Numbered from the stretch's first letter, positions 44,351-52,861 are shown. The stretch: DNA of 62,532 nucleotides from a candidate division TA06 bacterium ADurb.Bin131 (GCA_002070645.1 MWDQ01000146.1:1-62532), one strand, 5' to 3'. Numbers and translations: made by a program. Notes: a model not told the origin generated them from the letters alone.

Positions 44351-45374
44351 ATCCGACATCCTCATCCTTCTGTAAAAAAATATTTCTCAAAACCTTTCTC
44401 TTATCAATTTTCCCCGGACATCCTGCAATACATCTACCACAACCAGTACATCCAATCCTTCCATAATTGCTAACAATATATGAATACTTGCACGCGAATC
44501 TATTTCTATATCTCTCCCACAAAAGAGGTCTCGGAGATAAGCCAGAAGCCATCCTTGCATATCCTGGCAATAAGCAAGAATCATAAATCTTATTCTTAAT
44601 AAACCTTTCCCTATTGCTTGTGTCTTCGAGAAAAAAACAGACACAACTCGGACAGATACTGGTACATCCTCCACATTGAACACATCTTTGCCATATTTTT
44701 TCCCATATCTTTGAAGCAAAATTTTCAGGAAACTCTTCAGAAATGTTCCTTGGTAAATGAAAACTTTCATTATAGCTTACAATGGTGGACCTTACCCGTG
44801 ATCTTATTTTATTTCTTTCTTCTATCTCGATATCCTTTGCAGGGCGAAACAAATCCTTATTACTGATTAAGTTTTCTCCTTTTTTCGAGCCAACATCAAC
44901 AAAAAATCCATTTTCCATTATGCTGAGATTTAAGTCAAACCCATCATCAGGATAAGGTTTCAAACCCACAGCATCGCAGAAACAAACAGAAAGTGGATTT
45001 GCACAATCTATTGAAACAACAGTGGTATTCTGCCTCCTTGCCCTGTAGTTTGGATCCTTATATTCCTGGTTCAGAAAAACGCTATCAAGAATTCTCAAAG
45101 CAGAAAGATCACAGTTTGCTGCACCAATAATAACTGTTTGCTTCTCTTGTTCTAAAATCTCAGGAACAACCCTTTCCTTAAATGGGAAAAAGAATGATTT
45201 CAACGGCTGAACAGGCCTAACAATGCCAAAAACTGCCCTATCAAGATTCATTAACGACAGTGGCTCATAAATAAGAGCATCATTATAAGAAAAAGGAGCA
45301 ATAATAGAATAATTATCGAGATTCCCCTCGAGAAAGTCAAACCATCTTTTTTTTTCAATAAAATATGTATTCAT
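44328..45374 (-). CDS. Iron-sulfur beta subunit (HydB/AsrA-like)
   Basis: A 348-residue protein of the family that includes sulfhydrogenase subunit HydB and anaerobic sulfite reductase subunit AsrA. The N-terminal ~200 residues contain VIIGAANCDLSALRILDSVF and TVVSIDCANPLSVCFCDAVG. Two ferredoxin motifs follow, CVQCGGCTSICPSC (about 230) and CTGCGRCIAGCP (about 315). The partner is the flavoprotein encoded directly downstream. It is the first gene of the hydrogenase operon. ATG 45374 is preferred on family grounds; a GTG at 45398 is possible and neither has a clear ribosome-binding site. Confidence 0.85.
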   Translation of the reverse strand: MNTYFIEKKRWFDFLEGNLDNYSIIAPFSYNDALIYEPLSLMNLDRAVFGIVRPVQPLKSFFFPFKERVVPEILEQEKQTVIIGAANCDLSALRILDSVFLNQEYKDPNYRARRQNTTVVSIDCANPLSVCFCDAVGLKPYPDDGFDLNLSIMENGFFVDVGSKKGENLISNKDLFRPAKDIEIEERNKIRSRVRSTIVSYNESFHLPRNISEEFPENFASKIWEKIWQRCVQCGGCTSICPSCVCFFLEDTSNRERFIKNKIYDSCLLPGYARMASGLSPRPLLWERYRNRFACKYSYIVSNYGRIGCTGCGRCIAGCPGKIDKRKVLRNIFLQKDEDVGYESVKYL

Positions 45375-45429
45375 TAAAAAGTTTGTGAAAGTTATCACTA
45401 ATTTGCTTAAAAAATTTTAAATTACATAT

Positions 45430-45457
45430 AATTTAACACAAAATTTTTCCCTGTCAA
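45430..45457 (-). promoter_or_regulatory. Candidate promoter of the hydrogenase operon
   Basis: On the minus strand a perfect TTGACA (45457-45452) is followed after 16 bp by TAAATT (45435-45430), about 55 bp before the preferred start codon of the first gene. A consensus match by eye. Confidence 0.45.
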
Positions 45458-45484
45458 ATGAAAACAAACACATACCAGACGCAT

Positions 45485-45500
45485 TATTACTTAAGTAATA
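45485..45500. promoter_or_regulatory. 16-bp palindrome upstream of the hydrogenase promoter
   Basis: TATTACTTAAGTAATA is a perfect palindrome centred about 35 bp upstream of the predicted -35 box. This is where an activator dimer would bind. It does not match FNR or Rex consensus sites that I know. Confidence 0.4.
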
Positions 45501-45510
45501 GAAAAAATAT

Positions 45511-45620
45511 ATGTATGGGCCAATCCTTGATTCTTAACAGATGTGAAATTCTACTTCGGCCTTTGTTTCTAAAAGAAGGACAGGATGGATTTTAAATCCC
45601 TCTCTGAATCTCTCTCGTAT
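45511..45620 (-). repeat. Worn intergenic repeat modules (F-like and A-like)
   Basis: GTATGGGCCAATCCTTGATTCTTAACAGATG (from 45513) is a diverged copy of the reverse module F and its flank at 32715-32745. CGGCCTTTGTTTCTAAAAGAAGGACAGGATGGATTTTAAATCCCTCTC (from about 45556) belongs to the C/G hairpin block family found at 61700-61745. No gene is present in 45399-45625. Confidence 0.45.
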
Positions 45621-45625
45621 CCACA

Positions 45626-46225
45626 TTATAAAATGCCAATGGAAACTCTAAGTATCAGGATTACATCAGAGATATCAACTATATTGTCATTGTTCATATC
45701 TGCTTTTTGATTCAATTGGTTAAGACCTATTGCAATTCTTAAACAAAGTATTACATCTGAAATATCAACAGTGCCATCATTGTTAATATCTCCTTTACCT
45801 CCGCGTAAAATAGTATCACCTGTTATCTGGGTTCCCTCAGGGTTATCAAGTGTCATTACAGATCCAGAAAATTCATAATCGCCAGATGCCATTGGTGGAA
45901 CATAAGCCCTGTATGTTATAGAAAACGAAGGCACTCCGCCACCGCTAAAGGCAACCCATTTATAGATAATGTTTCCATTGTTATCAACCTCAGTGCCAGC
46001 CATCACCTGATATGTCGCCTGCACAGATGTTTCAATCATTGTGAAATCATCAGGGATATGTTCCCTGACAATTACACCACTAACACCAGGATCAACATTA
46101 ACATTGATTGTCACAGAAATATATCCGTTAGGTACATATGTCGGAGGAAGAGTCCTTGTGCCTGTTGTGCTGGCAAAACAAACACTACTAATAAGCAAAA
46201 AAATAAATGGTGCGATGTTTTTCAT
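45626..46225 (-). CDS. Secreted 'RDLP'-domain protein with type I dockerin
   Basis: A 199-residue secreted protein (signal peptide about 1-18, ending CFA). Residues ~22-140 form a beta-rich domain shared with the proteins at 51911 and 60694 (TRTLPPTYVPNGYISVTI ... YKWVAFSGG ... FSITYRAYVPP ... ITGDTIL). Residues ~143-199 are a type I dockerin with two calcium-loop repeats, GDINNDGTVDISDVILCLRI and ADMNNDNIVDISDVILILRV. Dockerins bind cohesins in cell-surface or cellulosome-like complexes, and no cohesin is visible in this window. The domain combination suggests attachment of the RDLP domain to a scaffold. Confidence 0.8.
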   Translation of the reverse strand: MKNIAPFIFLLISSVCFASTTGTRTLPPTYVPNGYISVTINVNVDPGVSGVIVREHIPDDFTMIETSVQATYQVMAGTEVDNNGNIIYKWVAFSGGGVPSFSITYRAYVPPMASGDYEFSGSVMTLDNPEGTQITGDTILRGGKGDINNDGTVDISDVILCLRIAIGLNQLNQKADMNNDNIVDISDVILILRVSIGIL

Positions 46226-46375
46226 ATAAAGTCCAAAATACTTTTATGGATGATATGTATTGATTTTAACACAGATATCCGACTTCCACACAAAATCAAC
46301 GCAAATACACCTTCTAAAATACTGGCATTACTTACACTTTTCAATTTGCAGTTCGCATCTCGCCTTTCAATAAAA

Positions 46376-46446
46376 ATGTAGTGAGGGACTTTAGTCCTGT
46401 GCTTTTTCATAACACCATTTGTCAAGAGTCAAGAGTTGACCCCGTA
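46376..46446 (+). repeat. Intergenic repeat modules C and F
   Basis: ATGTAGTGAGGGACTTTAGT (46376-46395) with hairpin GGAC-TTTA-GTCC, then CTGTGCTTTTT, a short spacer, and the 26-bp module F (46421-46446) with hairpin GTCAA-GAG-TTGAC. The same order recurs at 61863-61932. It lies directly downstream of the dockerin gene at 46458. Confidence 0.75.
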
Positions 46447-46457
46447 TTCACAGGTTT

Positions 46458-47315
46458 TCATTCAAGTCCAACTGCTTTTTTCAAGAGCAATACTACATCT
46501 AATATATCGATAACTCCATCGTCGTTTAAGTCTCCCATATCCTTCTCTGCCTTATCCAGATCAATAGCCATCCTGAGGACAAGTATAACATCTGATATAT
46601 CAACTGACAAATCAAGATTCACATCTCCCTTTTCATATAAATTGAGAACAATATCATTAGCAGGGAAAAAAGAATTTATATCCGCGCTAAATTTAGCCCA
46701 ACCGTATTTTCCATTATAACATTCGATCTTGACCGTGCTATTTTCATTATATTTGAAATAATCAGAAAGATCTGTTGCCCTTATAGAACCAATATCAATC
46801 AGCCAGTATCCAGAATTTTCAACAAGGCAACTTAAGGATTGCGATTGCTCTCCGTTGGTATTCTCCACTGAAAGGTAAACGATTGAACCAGAAGCAGGAT
46901 GGTTATCATTTTTAAATACTCTGCCATACTTAGTATCTGGTAGAGGTGGCGGTACCGAAATATTTTTTCCTGTAACAAAGGTACAGTGATTACCTTCATT
47001 ATTATACACATCATCATCTATAATGATATCAAAATAATATCTTGTTTCTGATTGTATCTGAAAAGGTTCACCAACAACAACGTAATGGGTTATTCCTGAA
47101 TATTGTTGTCCTCTTGAATCATACGCCACGCTGGTAATATTATCCGGGTCTAAACCAAACCGAATATATCCCGAACAATCCGAAAGAGTAATCCACGAAA
47201 TTGTAACCGAGTTATTCGTGACATTTGTAATTTTAGGATCAATGGGAATAGCTGATAAAGAAACCCTACACGTTATAAAACAAAAAGATAATAATAAGAA
47301 AAAATTGTTCCTCAT
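46458..47315 (-). CDS. Secreted FnIII-like/regulatory-like protein with dockerin
   Basis: A 285-residue secreted protein. After a signal peptide (about 1-22) comes an FnIII-like domain (about 25-110: TISWITLSDCSGYIRFGLDP, YDSRGQQYSGITHYVVVGEP, ETRYYFDIIIDDD). A carboxypeptidase-regulatory-like domain follows (about 125-225: YGRVFKNDNHPASGSIVYLS, GYWLIDIGSIRATDLSDYF). A dockerin is at ~228-285 (GDVNLDLSVDISDVILVLRM, GDLNDDGVIDILDVVLLLKK). The FnIII plus regulatory pair recurs in the next two genes. A 4-codon reading frame with a good GGAGG site (ATG at 47326-47324) ends in a TGA overlapping the start codon, so the gene may be read by coupling. Confidence 0.8.
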   Translation of the reverse strand: MRNNFFLLLSFCFITCRVSLSAIPIDPKITNVTNNSVTISWITLSDCSGYIRFGLDPDNITSVAYDSRGQQYSGITHYVVVGEPFQIQSETRYYFDIIIDDDVYNNEGNHCTFVTGKNISVPPPLPDTKYGRVFKNDNHPASGSIVYLSVENTNGEQSQSLSCLVENSGYWLIDIGSIRATDLSDYFKYNENSTVKIECYNGKYGWAKFSADINSFFPANDIVLNLYEKGDVNLDLSVDISDVILVLRMAIDLDKAEKDMGDLNDDGVIDILDVVLLLKKAVGLE

Positions 47316-47661
47316 TGTTCTCTCATTTTCCTCCTTTACTTTATTTTCTTCAATCTACGATTCGGAAAAACTGTTCTCCGAGAAGATTACCCTCTCGCAC
47401 AAGCATTTTCTCTCTCTAGGAGGGTAAGGTGGTTTTCTTCATTTGTAATTTCTCACTCTCCCCTCTTTATTACTATCCCTTACCCACACGCTATTGCTTT
47501 ATTTTCTTCCTTTGTAAAAGAAGATTTGCTTCCCCTTTATAAAATCCCCCTCACCCCCTTTAAGAAAGGGGGAACTTGCGGGTAAGGGATAGGTGAAGAG
47601 GGGTTGGGGAGATCCCCCCTATCAAATTTACATCTTATCCCTTATTATCTTGATATATCGG
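47316..47661. repeat. Intergenic region with C/G hairpin repeats
   Basis: 346 bp without a gene. CCCCCTTT-AAG-AAAGGGGG (47554-47572) forms an 8-bp stem and is followed by AACTTGCGGGTAAGGGATAG, matching 51740-51778 and 60430-60468. Related blocks lie at 47371-47430 (GAAGATTACCCTCTCGC, CTAGGAGGG) and 47594-47620 (GAGGGGTTGGGGAGATCCCCC). The repeats face the start of the dockerin gene at 46458 and the end of the gene at 47662. Confidence 0.65.
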
Positions 47662-48333
47662 TCATTTTTCAATATATAGAGTTTGAATAGGTCTGGTACT
47701 GTTAGAAGAAACTGTATAACAAAAGCAATTACATGGTCCTGTAAAAACAGTTATTTCAAAGACGTCCTCGCCTTTTGACCATAGAAAATAAGAGGAGAAA
47801 GAGTCATCTCTTATCCCGCCAAGATTGAGTGTCCAGTACCCTTCTTCATTGACAATACCAGCGAAGGATTGCGAACACCCTGTGCTTCCCCTTTTGTTGT
47901 TATCCTTAATCTGCAGAAAAACTACTGCATCTTTTGCCGGTGATTCGTCTTTAAATAAAACTTTTCCGTATACCTGGTTAGGTGAAGGTATTGAAAGGAT
48001 TGGTCCAGTTTCTACTACAAATGGTTTTCCACTATTATCAAAATACCTAGTGCCATCCGTCAATAAAAAATAATATTCTGTTTGTGGTTCAAGACCTGAT
48101 ACTGTTACAAAATGGATAAACCCCCTATAATCTGACCCTCTTTCATCATAGGAAAACATTGGAGAATTAACTGTTTTCCAATATTTCACGAAACCCTTGC
48201 ATTCACAATTGGTTGTCCAGACAATAGAAAATGAACAATCATTAATATTCGTAGTGCGAACCAACCCACAGATATATTCATCAGCATATAAAAATCCACC
48301 CAGTAATAATACAAAAAATAAAATCTTCTTCAT
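47662..48333 (-). CDS. Secreted FnIII-like/regulatory-like protein without dockerin
   Basis: A 223-residue secreted protein (signal peptide about 1-17, ending LYA). The FnIII-like domain has SIVWTTNCECKGFVKYWK, YDERGSDYRGFIHFVTVSGL and TEYYFLLTDG. The regulatory-like domain has VYGKVLFKDESPAKDAVVFL and GYWTLNLGGIRDDSFSSYF. It is the same two-domain unit as in the proteins at 46458 and 48492 but has no C-terminal module. It is unusually rich in cysteine (about ten), suggesting disulfides. GGAGGG lies 7 nt before ATG 48333. Confidence 0.75.
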   Translation of the reverse strand: MKKILFFVLLLGGFLYADEYICGLVRTTNINDCSFSIVWTTNCECKGFVKYWKTVNSPMFSYDERGSDYRGFIHFVTVSGLEPQTEYYFLLTDGTRYFDNSGKPFVVETGPILSIPSPNQVYGKVLFKDESPAKDAVVFLQIKDNNKRGSTGCSQSFAGIVNEEGYWTLNLGGIRDDSFSSYFLWSKGEDVFEITVFTGPCNCFCYTVSSNSTRPIQTLYIEK

Positions 48334-48360
48334 TTTAAATCCCTCCGTATCTTCCTCGTA

Positions 48361-48438
48361 GAACCAGAAATTTTAGTCCTGTGTCTATTCCCTCGGCACT
48401 ATAAATACACCTCACCTGAAGGTGCCCGCTGCATTTTT
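48361..48438 (-). repeat. Intergenic repeat modules C (worn) and D
   Basis: A worn module C (TTTTAGTCCTGTGTC, 48371-48385) is followed by module D (48397-48438), which has the hairpin CACCT-GA-AGGTG. The same C-then-D order, more diverged, is at 23891-23960. Confidence 0.5.
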
Positions 48439-48491
48439 TTCCTCACCTTTCACTCCTCTAATCAGCAAAAAGTAAGAGGTAAAATTTAGCA

Positions 48492-51400
48492 CTACTGCAA
48501 TATCATAACAGGAGATGGTTTAGCATTTTTTACATTTATAGATTTATTTGATGTTCCATCCACTGCACCATCAGCATTTATTTCAATAATATCTGTTGAA
48601 GAGTATATAAAGTACCCCGATAAATCCTGGAATCGAGCAGTACTTAAATTAACAACCCAGTATCCATTTTCATCAACAATTGAAGAAAGTTTTTGGGATT
48701 GTCCAGGACTACCAGAACCATCATTATCTTTGATTGTAAGATACACAATTGTTCCCTCTGCGTAAATAGTACCACCTGGCTTATAGACCTGCCCAAACAC
48801 GTTATCAGGTGATGGAAGACCTAAGGTTGGACCCGTTGTTATAGAAAAATGATTTCCGTTATTATTAAAAATAGTACCACCGCAGATAATGTCAAAATAG
48901 TACGTGGTTAAAGGAGAAAGACCACTCACAACAATATAGTGCGTTGTTGATGATATACCGGTGCCTCTTTTATCATATGAATTCATATTAAGAACCGCAG
49001 GTGCTGTTCCATAGGAAATATAACCTGTCTGGCTCGAACTTGTCGTCCACGACACAACAAATGATGTATCGGTAATATTTGATATAACTGGATTTATCAT
49101 TGCAGGTCCTGTATTAGAACCAGGAATCCACGAACTCGCGGTAAGACACCTAACAAAATAACCTTTCCCAGAATTTATTGAGAAATCATTAAAAGGAATC
49201 TCATCTATATGACTGTCCCACATCCCATTACGCCATCTCACAACCTCAACACAATCACCACCCTGAAGGTTTATCTCGTCTATCATCTTCTGGGCTGTAT
49301 AACCTTCAGGAAGCATAGCAGACGGTATTCCAACAAGGTTCCAGCCACTCGTAAGAGGAATAACAATCTCTGTAATATCTTTTCCAAAAATATTCCACAG
49401 AAATGTATTTTCCATTCTGACAAAATATCCTTTTCCTGCATCCACACTGAAATCATTTACAGGAACACCTACAATATACCCTTTCCAGGCATTGTTTATC
49501 CATTTAACGATTTCCGTGCAATTCCCACCTTTCGAAATAATCTCACCAGTAATAGACGATGCTTTTAGATCTGTGCCAATATTGACAGGAAGAGAAATAA
49601 GATTCCAGCCATTTGAAAGGTAAATTACATTGGTAGTACTGAATGTTGCGATAATCGAGAGATCCCCTGTAATAAGAATTGTTTTTGGATTATCAGTACT
49701 TGTGATATCACCTGCCCAGTTTACGAATATATAATCAGAATCAGGTATTGCAGTTAGCGTAACTGAGGATCCATACGGATAGAGGCCGGATGCAGGATCA
49801 AGATTTACTGTCCCCTGGCCCTGAATTATAATAGAAACTGTATGGGTATCAATAGCACATATTGCGGAAATGTTTTTATTGCCATCCATAGTAATCGTAA
49901 TGGATGTTTCTGTCCCGATTGCATCGCCTGTCCAGCGTACAAAATGATAATGAGGAGAAGGTATACAAACAAGTTTAACCGATGATCCATAATCATATGT
50001 CCCTCCAGAAGGTGATATTAAACCATTATCTGGTTGAGATACAGAAAGTGTATAGGTATCCACAGCAAAAGATGCACCAACATTTTTATTTGAATCCATA
50101 ACAATTGATTGCGGATTGACTGAGCCCGATACATCCCCTGACCACGAAATAAAATGATAATGTGCTGAAGGTATTGCAGTCAAACTTACTGATGTCCCAT
50201 ATGCATAACTTGCCTGGTCTGGTTGTCTACTAATACTACCCGAACCTGACACCACATTTGTTGTTAATGAATACATATTAATTAGAAAATTCGCAGTAAT
50301 TGTTTTGTTTCCATCCATTACAATTGTTTTTGGATTTTCACTTCCGTTTATATCCCCTGACCAATTTACAAAACTCCACCCATTAACAGGAATTGCTGTA
50401 ATCTGTACACTTGTCCCATAGTTGTATAACTCTTGGTCAGGGCTTTTCTTCACAGAACCAGAACCTGATGTTTGAAGATTAAGGGAATAAGTGTTTATTT
50501 CAAATATACAACTCAGTGTTTTATTACTATCCACGTGAATTGTTGTTGGATTTTGAGTTCCAGTTGCATCACCCGTCCAACGTACAAAATGATAGCCAGG
50601 CAATGGAGTAGCAGTTAGCACAACATCAGAACCATATGCATAAGAACCAGTAGATGGAGATATCGAACCATTTGAGGGCTGATTTACGGTCAGGGTAAAT
50701 GTACCTGTCGCAAAATTTGCAGCGATTGTTTTGTTTGAATCCATCAGAACACTAACAGGGTTTACAGTACTGGTTATATCACCACTCCAGGATATAAACT
50801 GATAGTGCGCATCAGGTATTGCGGTAAGTGTAACACTAACCCTTTCTCCATGTCTGTATGAAGAAAAATCAGGATTTTTGGTTACACTTCCTGACCCATT
50901 GATATTAACCTTAAGAATATGATCTGGTTGTAAAACAATATCTGGCATTTTAATAGACGCATCAGGTGAACCAATTGTTGTACTCAGAAAGTTTGTCCCA
51001 TATATACTTCCTTCAGCGAAAATTTCAATGGTATCTGTCTCTGAAAAAGAAAAATAATCAGACAGGTCTGATTTTCTTATTGCGCCAACATCCACAGCCC
51101 AGTATCCGCTTTCAACAATACCTGACAAAAGTTGGGATTGCCCTGAAGAACCAAAACCATTATTATCTTTCAGGGTAATAAAGGCAATAGTGCCTTCAGC
51201 AAATGTTGAACCATCATTCATCAGGATTCTACCATATCTTGTTGATGGAGATGGCGGAGAACTAATTACAGGACCTGTTGTTGCTGAATAATGGGCACCA
51301 GAATTGTCATAAGTAATCCCCCCGGAAATAATATCAAAATAATATGTTGTTGAAGTAGATAACCCATCAATCTCAACATAATGCGTTGTGCCCGAAAAAG

Positions 51401-51614
51401 ATAAACCTCTTTTATCATATGCAATCATATTCATATTAGACGATGATGTACCGTACCTTATATATCCCTGTTCTGAATTAGCAGTTATCCACGAAACATT
51501 AAAACACACATCCACTATATTTGAGGTCCTTATATACTGCGGAGTTGACGAAAAAGCGTACATCGCAAATACCAAGGTAAAAAAAACAATTGTTTTAGAT
51601 ATTCTTATAATCAT
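48492..51614 (-). CDS. Large secreted multi-repeat protein (FnIII, InlB-type, GWNLI modules)
   Basis: A 1040-residue secreted protein (signal peptide about 1-21). Order: FnIII-like plus regulatory-like pair (about 25-230); six consecutive ~70-residue bacterial (InlB B-like) repeats (about 234-662), each with the pattern YGS.V.LTAIP ... F..W.GD ... NPKTI.MD.NK.I.A.F; two 'GWNLI ... GKGYFV' modules (about 665-835); then a second FnIII-like plus regulatory-like pair (about 845-1040). It ends without a dockerin or anchor. Such repeats give elongated adhesin-like stalks. The GWNLI module is shared with the gene at 51911. GGAG lies 5 nt before ATG 51614. Confidence 0.82.
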   Translation of the reverse strand: MIIRISKTIVFFTLVFAMYAFSSTPQYIRTSNIVDVCFNVSWITANSEQGYIRYGTSSSNMNMIAYDKRGLSFSGTTHYVEIDGLSTSTTYYFDIISGGITYDNSGAHYSATTGPVISSPPSPSTRYGRILMNDGSTFAEGTIAFITLKDNNGFGSSGQSQLLSGIVESGYWAVDVGAIRKSDLSDYFSFSETDTIEIFAEGSIYGTNFLSTTIGSPDASIKMPDIVLQPDHILKVNINGSGSVTKNPDFSSYRHGERVSVTLTAIPDAHYQFISWSGDITSTVNPVSVLMDSNKTIAANFATGTFTLTVNQPSNGSISPSTGSYAYGSDVVLTATPLPGYHFVRWTGDATGTQNPTTIHVDSNKTLSCIFEINTYSLNLQTSGSGSVKKSPDQELYNYGTSVQITAIPVNGWSFVNWSGDINGSENPKTIVMDGNKTITANFLINMYSLTTNVVSGSGSISRQPDQASYAYGTSVSLTAIPSAHYHFISWSGDVSGSVNPQSIVMDSNKNVGASFAVDTYTLSVSQPDNGLISPSGGTYDYGSSVKLVCIPSPHYHFVRWTGDAIGTETSITITMDGNKNISAICAIDTHTVSIIIQGQGTVNLDPASGLYPYGSSVTLTAIPDSDYIFVNWAGDITSTDNPKTILITGDLSIIATFSTTNVIYLSNGWNLISLPVNIGTDLKASSITGEIISKGGNCTEIVKWINNAWKGYIVGVPVNDFSVDAGKGYFVRMENTFLWNIFGKDITEIVIPLTSGWNLVGIPSAMLPEGYTAQKMIDEINLQGGDCVEVVRWRNGMWDSHIDEIPFNDFSINSGKGYFVRCLTASSWIPGSNTGPAMINPVISNITDTSFVVSWTTSSSQTGYISYGTAPAVLNMNSYDKRGTGISSTTHYIVVSGLSPLTTYYFDIICGGTIFNNNGNHFSITTGPTLGLPSPDNVFGQVYKPGGTIYAEGTIVYLTIKDNDGSGSPGQSQKLSSIVDENGYWVVNLSTARFQDLSGYFIYSSTDIIEINADGAVDGTSNKSINVKNAKPSPVMILQ

Positions 51615-51648
51615 CTTATCTCCTTAAAACCAAATCAAACTCAAAATT

Positions 51649-51908
51649 GCAGTGTCAAACCTTGCTAATTCTTTAGTAGTGCTTTTGTTTATTTTTCAAT
51701 GTTTCAAAAGTTTTTATATCCATCTCTAAATCCCCCTTGCCCCCTTTAAGAAAGGGGGAAATTGTGGGTAAGGGGTAGTCCCCTTTATAAAAGGGGGAAA
51801 GAAAAGAGATTAGGGGTGTCTCGTAGAGACAGGGTATTCAATCATCAAAACCCATCTCTTTTGTCTTCGGTTTTCCAACATAAAAGTTCCATCTGTTTTT
51901 GACACTAT
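51649..51908. mobile_element. MITE-like element with terminal inverted repeats and direct-repeat flanks
   Basis: A non-coding element of about 260 bp. Its ends carry 9-bp inverted repeats, AGTGTCAAA (51651-51659) and TTTGACACT (51898-51906). It is flanked by the 10-bp direct repeat ACTCAAAATT at 51639-51648 and 51909-51918, two bases outside each terminal repeat, as expected for a target-site duplication. Internally it holds CCCCCTTT-AAG-AAAGGGGG (51740-51758), TGTCTCGTAGAGACA (51817-51831) and other hairpin modules. The right direct repeat overlaps the stop codon of the gene at 51911. No transposase is encoded, so any movement would need one in trans. Confidence 0.7.
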
Positions 51909-51910
51909 AC

Positions 51911-52846
51911 TCAAAATTCACAGGTAGACGCCTTGTTACTCTTAATAAAATATCCTCTCCATGAATCTACTTTAAAGTTATTAAATGGAAAGCCATAAAT
52001 ATATCCCTGCCAGGTGCTATTATACCAGCGGTCAATCTCTATCGCATCCCCTGATTGACTGCGGATCTTTTCCAGAACACCTTCCGCATTATAAGAACCA
52101 CAGGGAATTCCAATCAGGTTCCATCCGGATAAAAAAGAAACAGATACACCAGTTACAGGAATACCCGAGATTGTTACTGTCGCTGAAGATGTACATTTGA
52201 CAAAATATCCCTTGCCTATTTCGAGTGTAAAGTTATTGAATGGATAACCATCAATATGTCCCTGCCAGGTGCTATTATACCAGCGGTCAATCTCTATCGC
52301 CTGAGCCCCATAGGTATTCAACAAATCCAAAAACCCTTGAGCAGTAAACTGTGTTTTTGGCTCTAATGGCAAACATATAAGATTCCACCCATAGGAAAAT
52401 GGTAATTCTTTACTTTCAATGGACTGATGGTCTGAAATGCTACTATCGCCAGTTACCCCAACATCATCGATGCTCGTATGAAGAAGACCAGTAATCTGGT
52501 ATGTTCCAGTTGTTCCAGGTGGCACCTTAACAGTATACCTAACTGTAAACGGAGAAATCGGCGGCGTCCCATAGGCAAGCCACTTGTATGAATTTGTCGA
52601 CGCAACATATTTGCTATATGGCGGATCAGAACTAACAATTGACCAACCAGAAGGAAGTGTTTCTGTAAGAGCAAGCCCCTCTGCATTTGTAATTGGATTG
52701 ATATAAACAATTACAACAAATGTACTATCAGCGGTGTAGTAATCAGGTAAATCCCGCACAGCACTACTTCCACAAAGTGCAATGGAAGGAACAAGTGCAA
52801 AAACAATTAACAGCATAAATCCAAAAAATCCCCTAGGATTTCTCAT
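51911..52846 (-). CDS. Secreted 'RDLP'-domain protein with two GWNLI modules
   Basis: A 311-residue secreted protein with a signal peptide ending in ALC/ALCG near residue 25. Residues ~28-145 are the RDLP domain (VRDLPDYYTADSTFVVIVYI ... ETLPSGWSIVSSDPPYSKY ... YKWLAYG ... VRYTVKVPP). Two ~75-residue modules follow, each with GWNLI.LP, IEIDRWYNSTWQG and GKGYFVK or RGYFIK. The DNA of the two modules shares an identical 42-nt stretch (52004-52045 and 52259-52300). ATG 52846 is chosen because GAGGG lies 8 nt upstream; an ATG at 52861 is less likely. It lacks the dockerin that the other two RDLP proteins carry. Confidence 0.75.
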   Translation of the reverse strand: MRNPRGFFGFMLLIVFALVPSIALCGSSAVRDLPDYYTADSTFVVIVYINPITNAEGLALTETLPSGWSIVSSDPPYSKYVASTNSYKWLAYGTPPISPFTVRYTVKVPPGTTGTYQITGLLHTSIDDVGVTGDSSISDHQSIESKELPFSYGWNLICLPLEPKTQFTAQGFLDLLNTYGAQAIEIDRWYNSTWQGHIDGYPFNNFTLEIGKGYFVKCTSSATVTISGIPVTGVSVSFLSGWNLIGIPCGSYNAEGVLEKIRSQSGDAIEIDRWYNSTWQGYIYGFPFNNFKVDSWRGYFIKSNKASTCEF

Positions 52847-52861
52847 TCTTAAATCCCTCAT

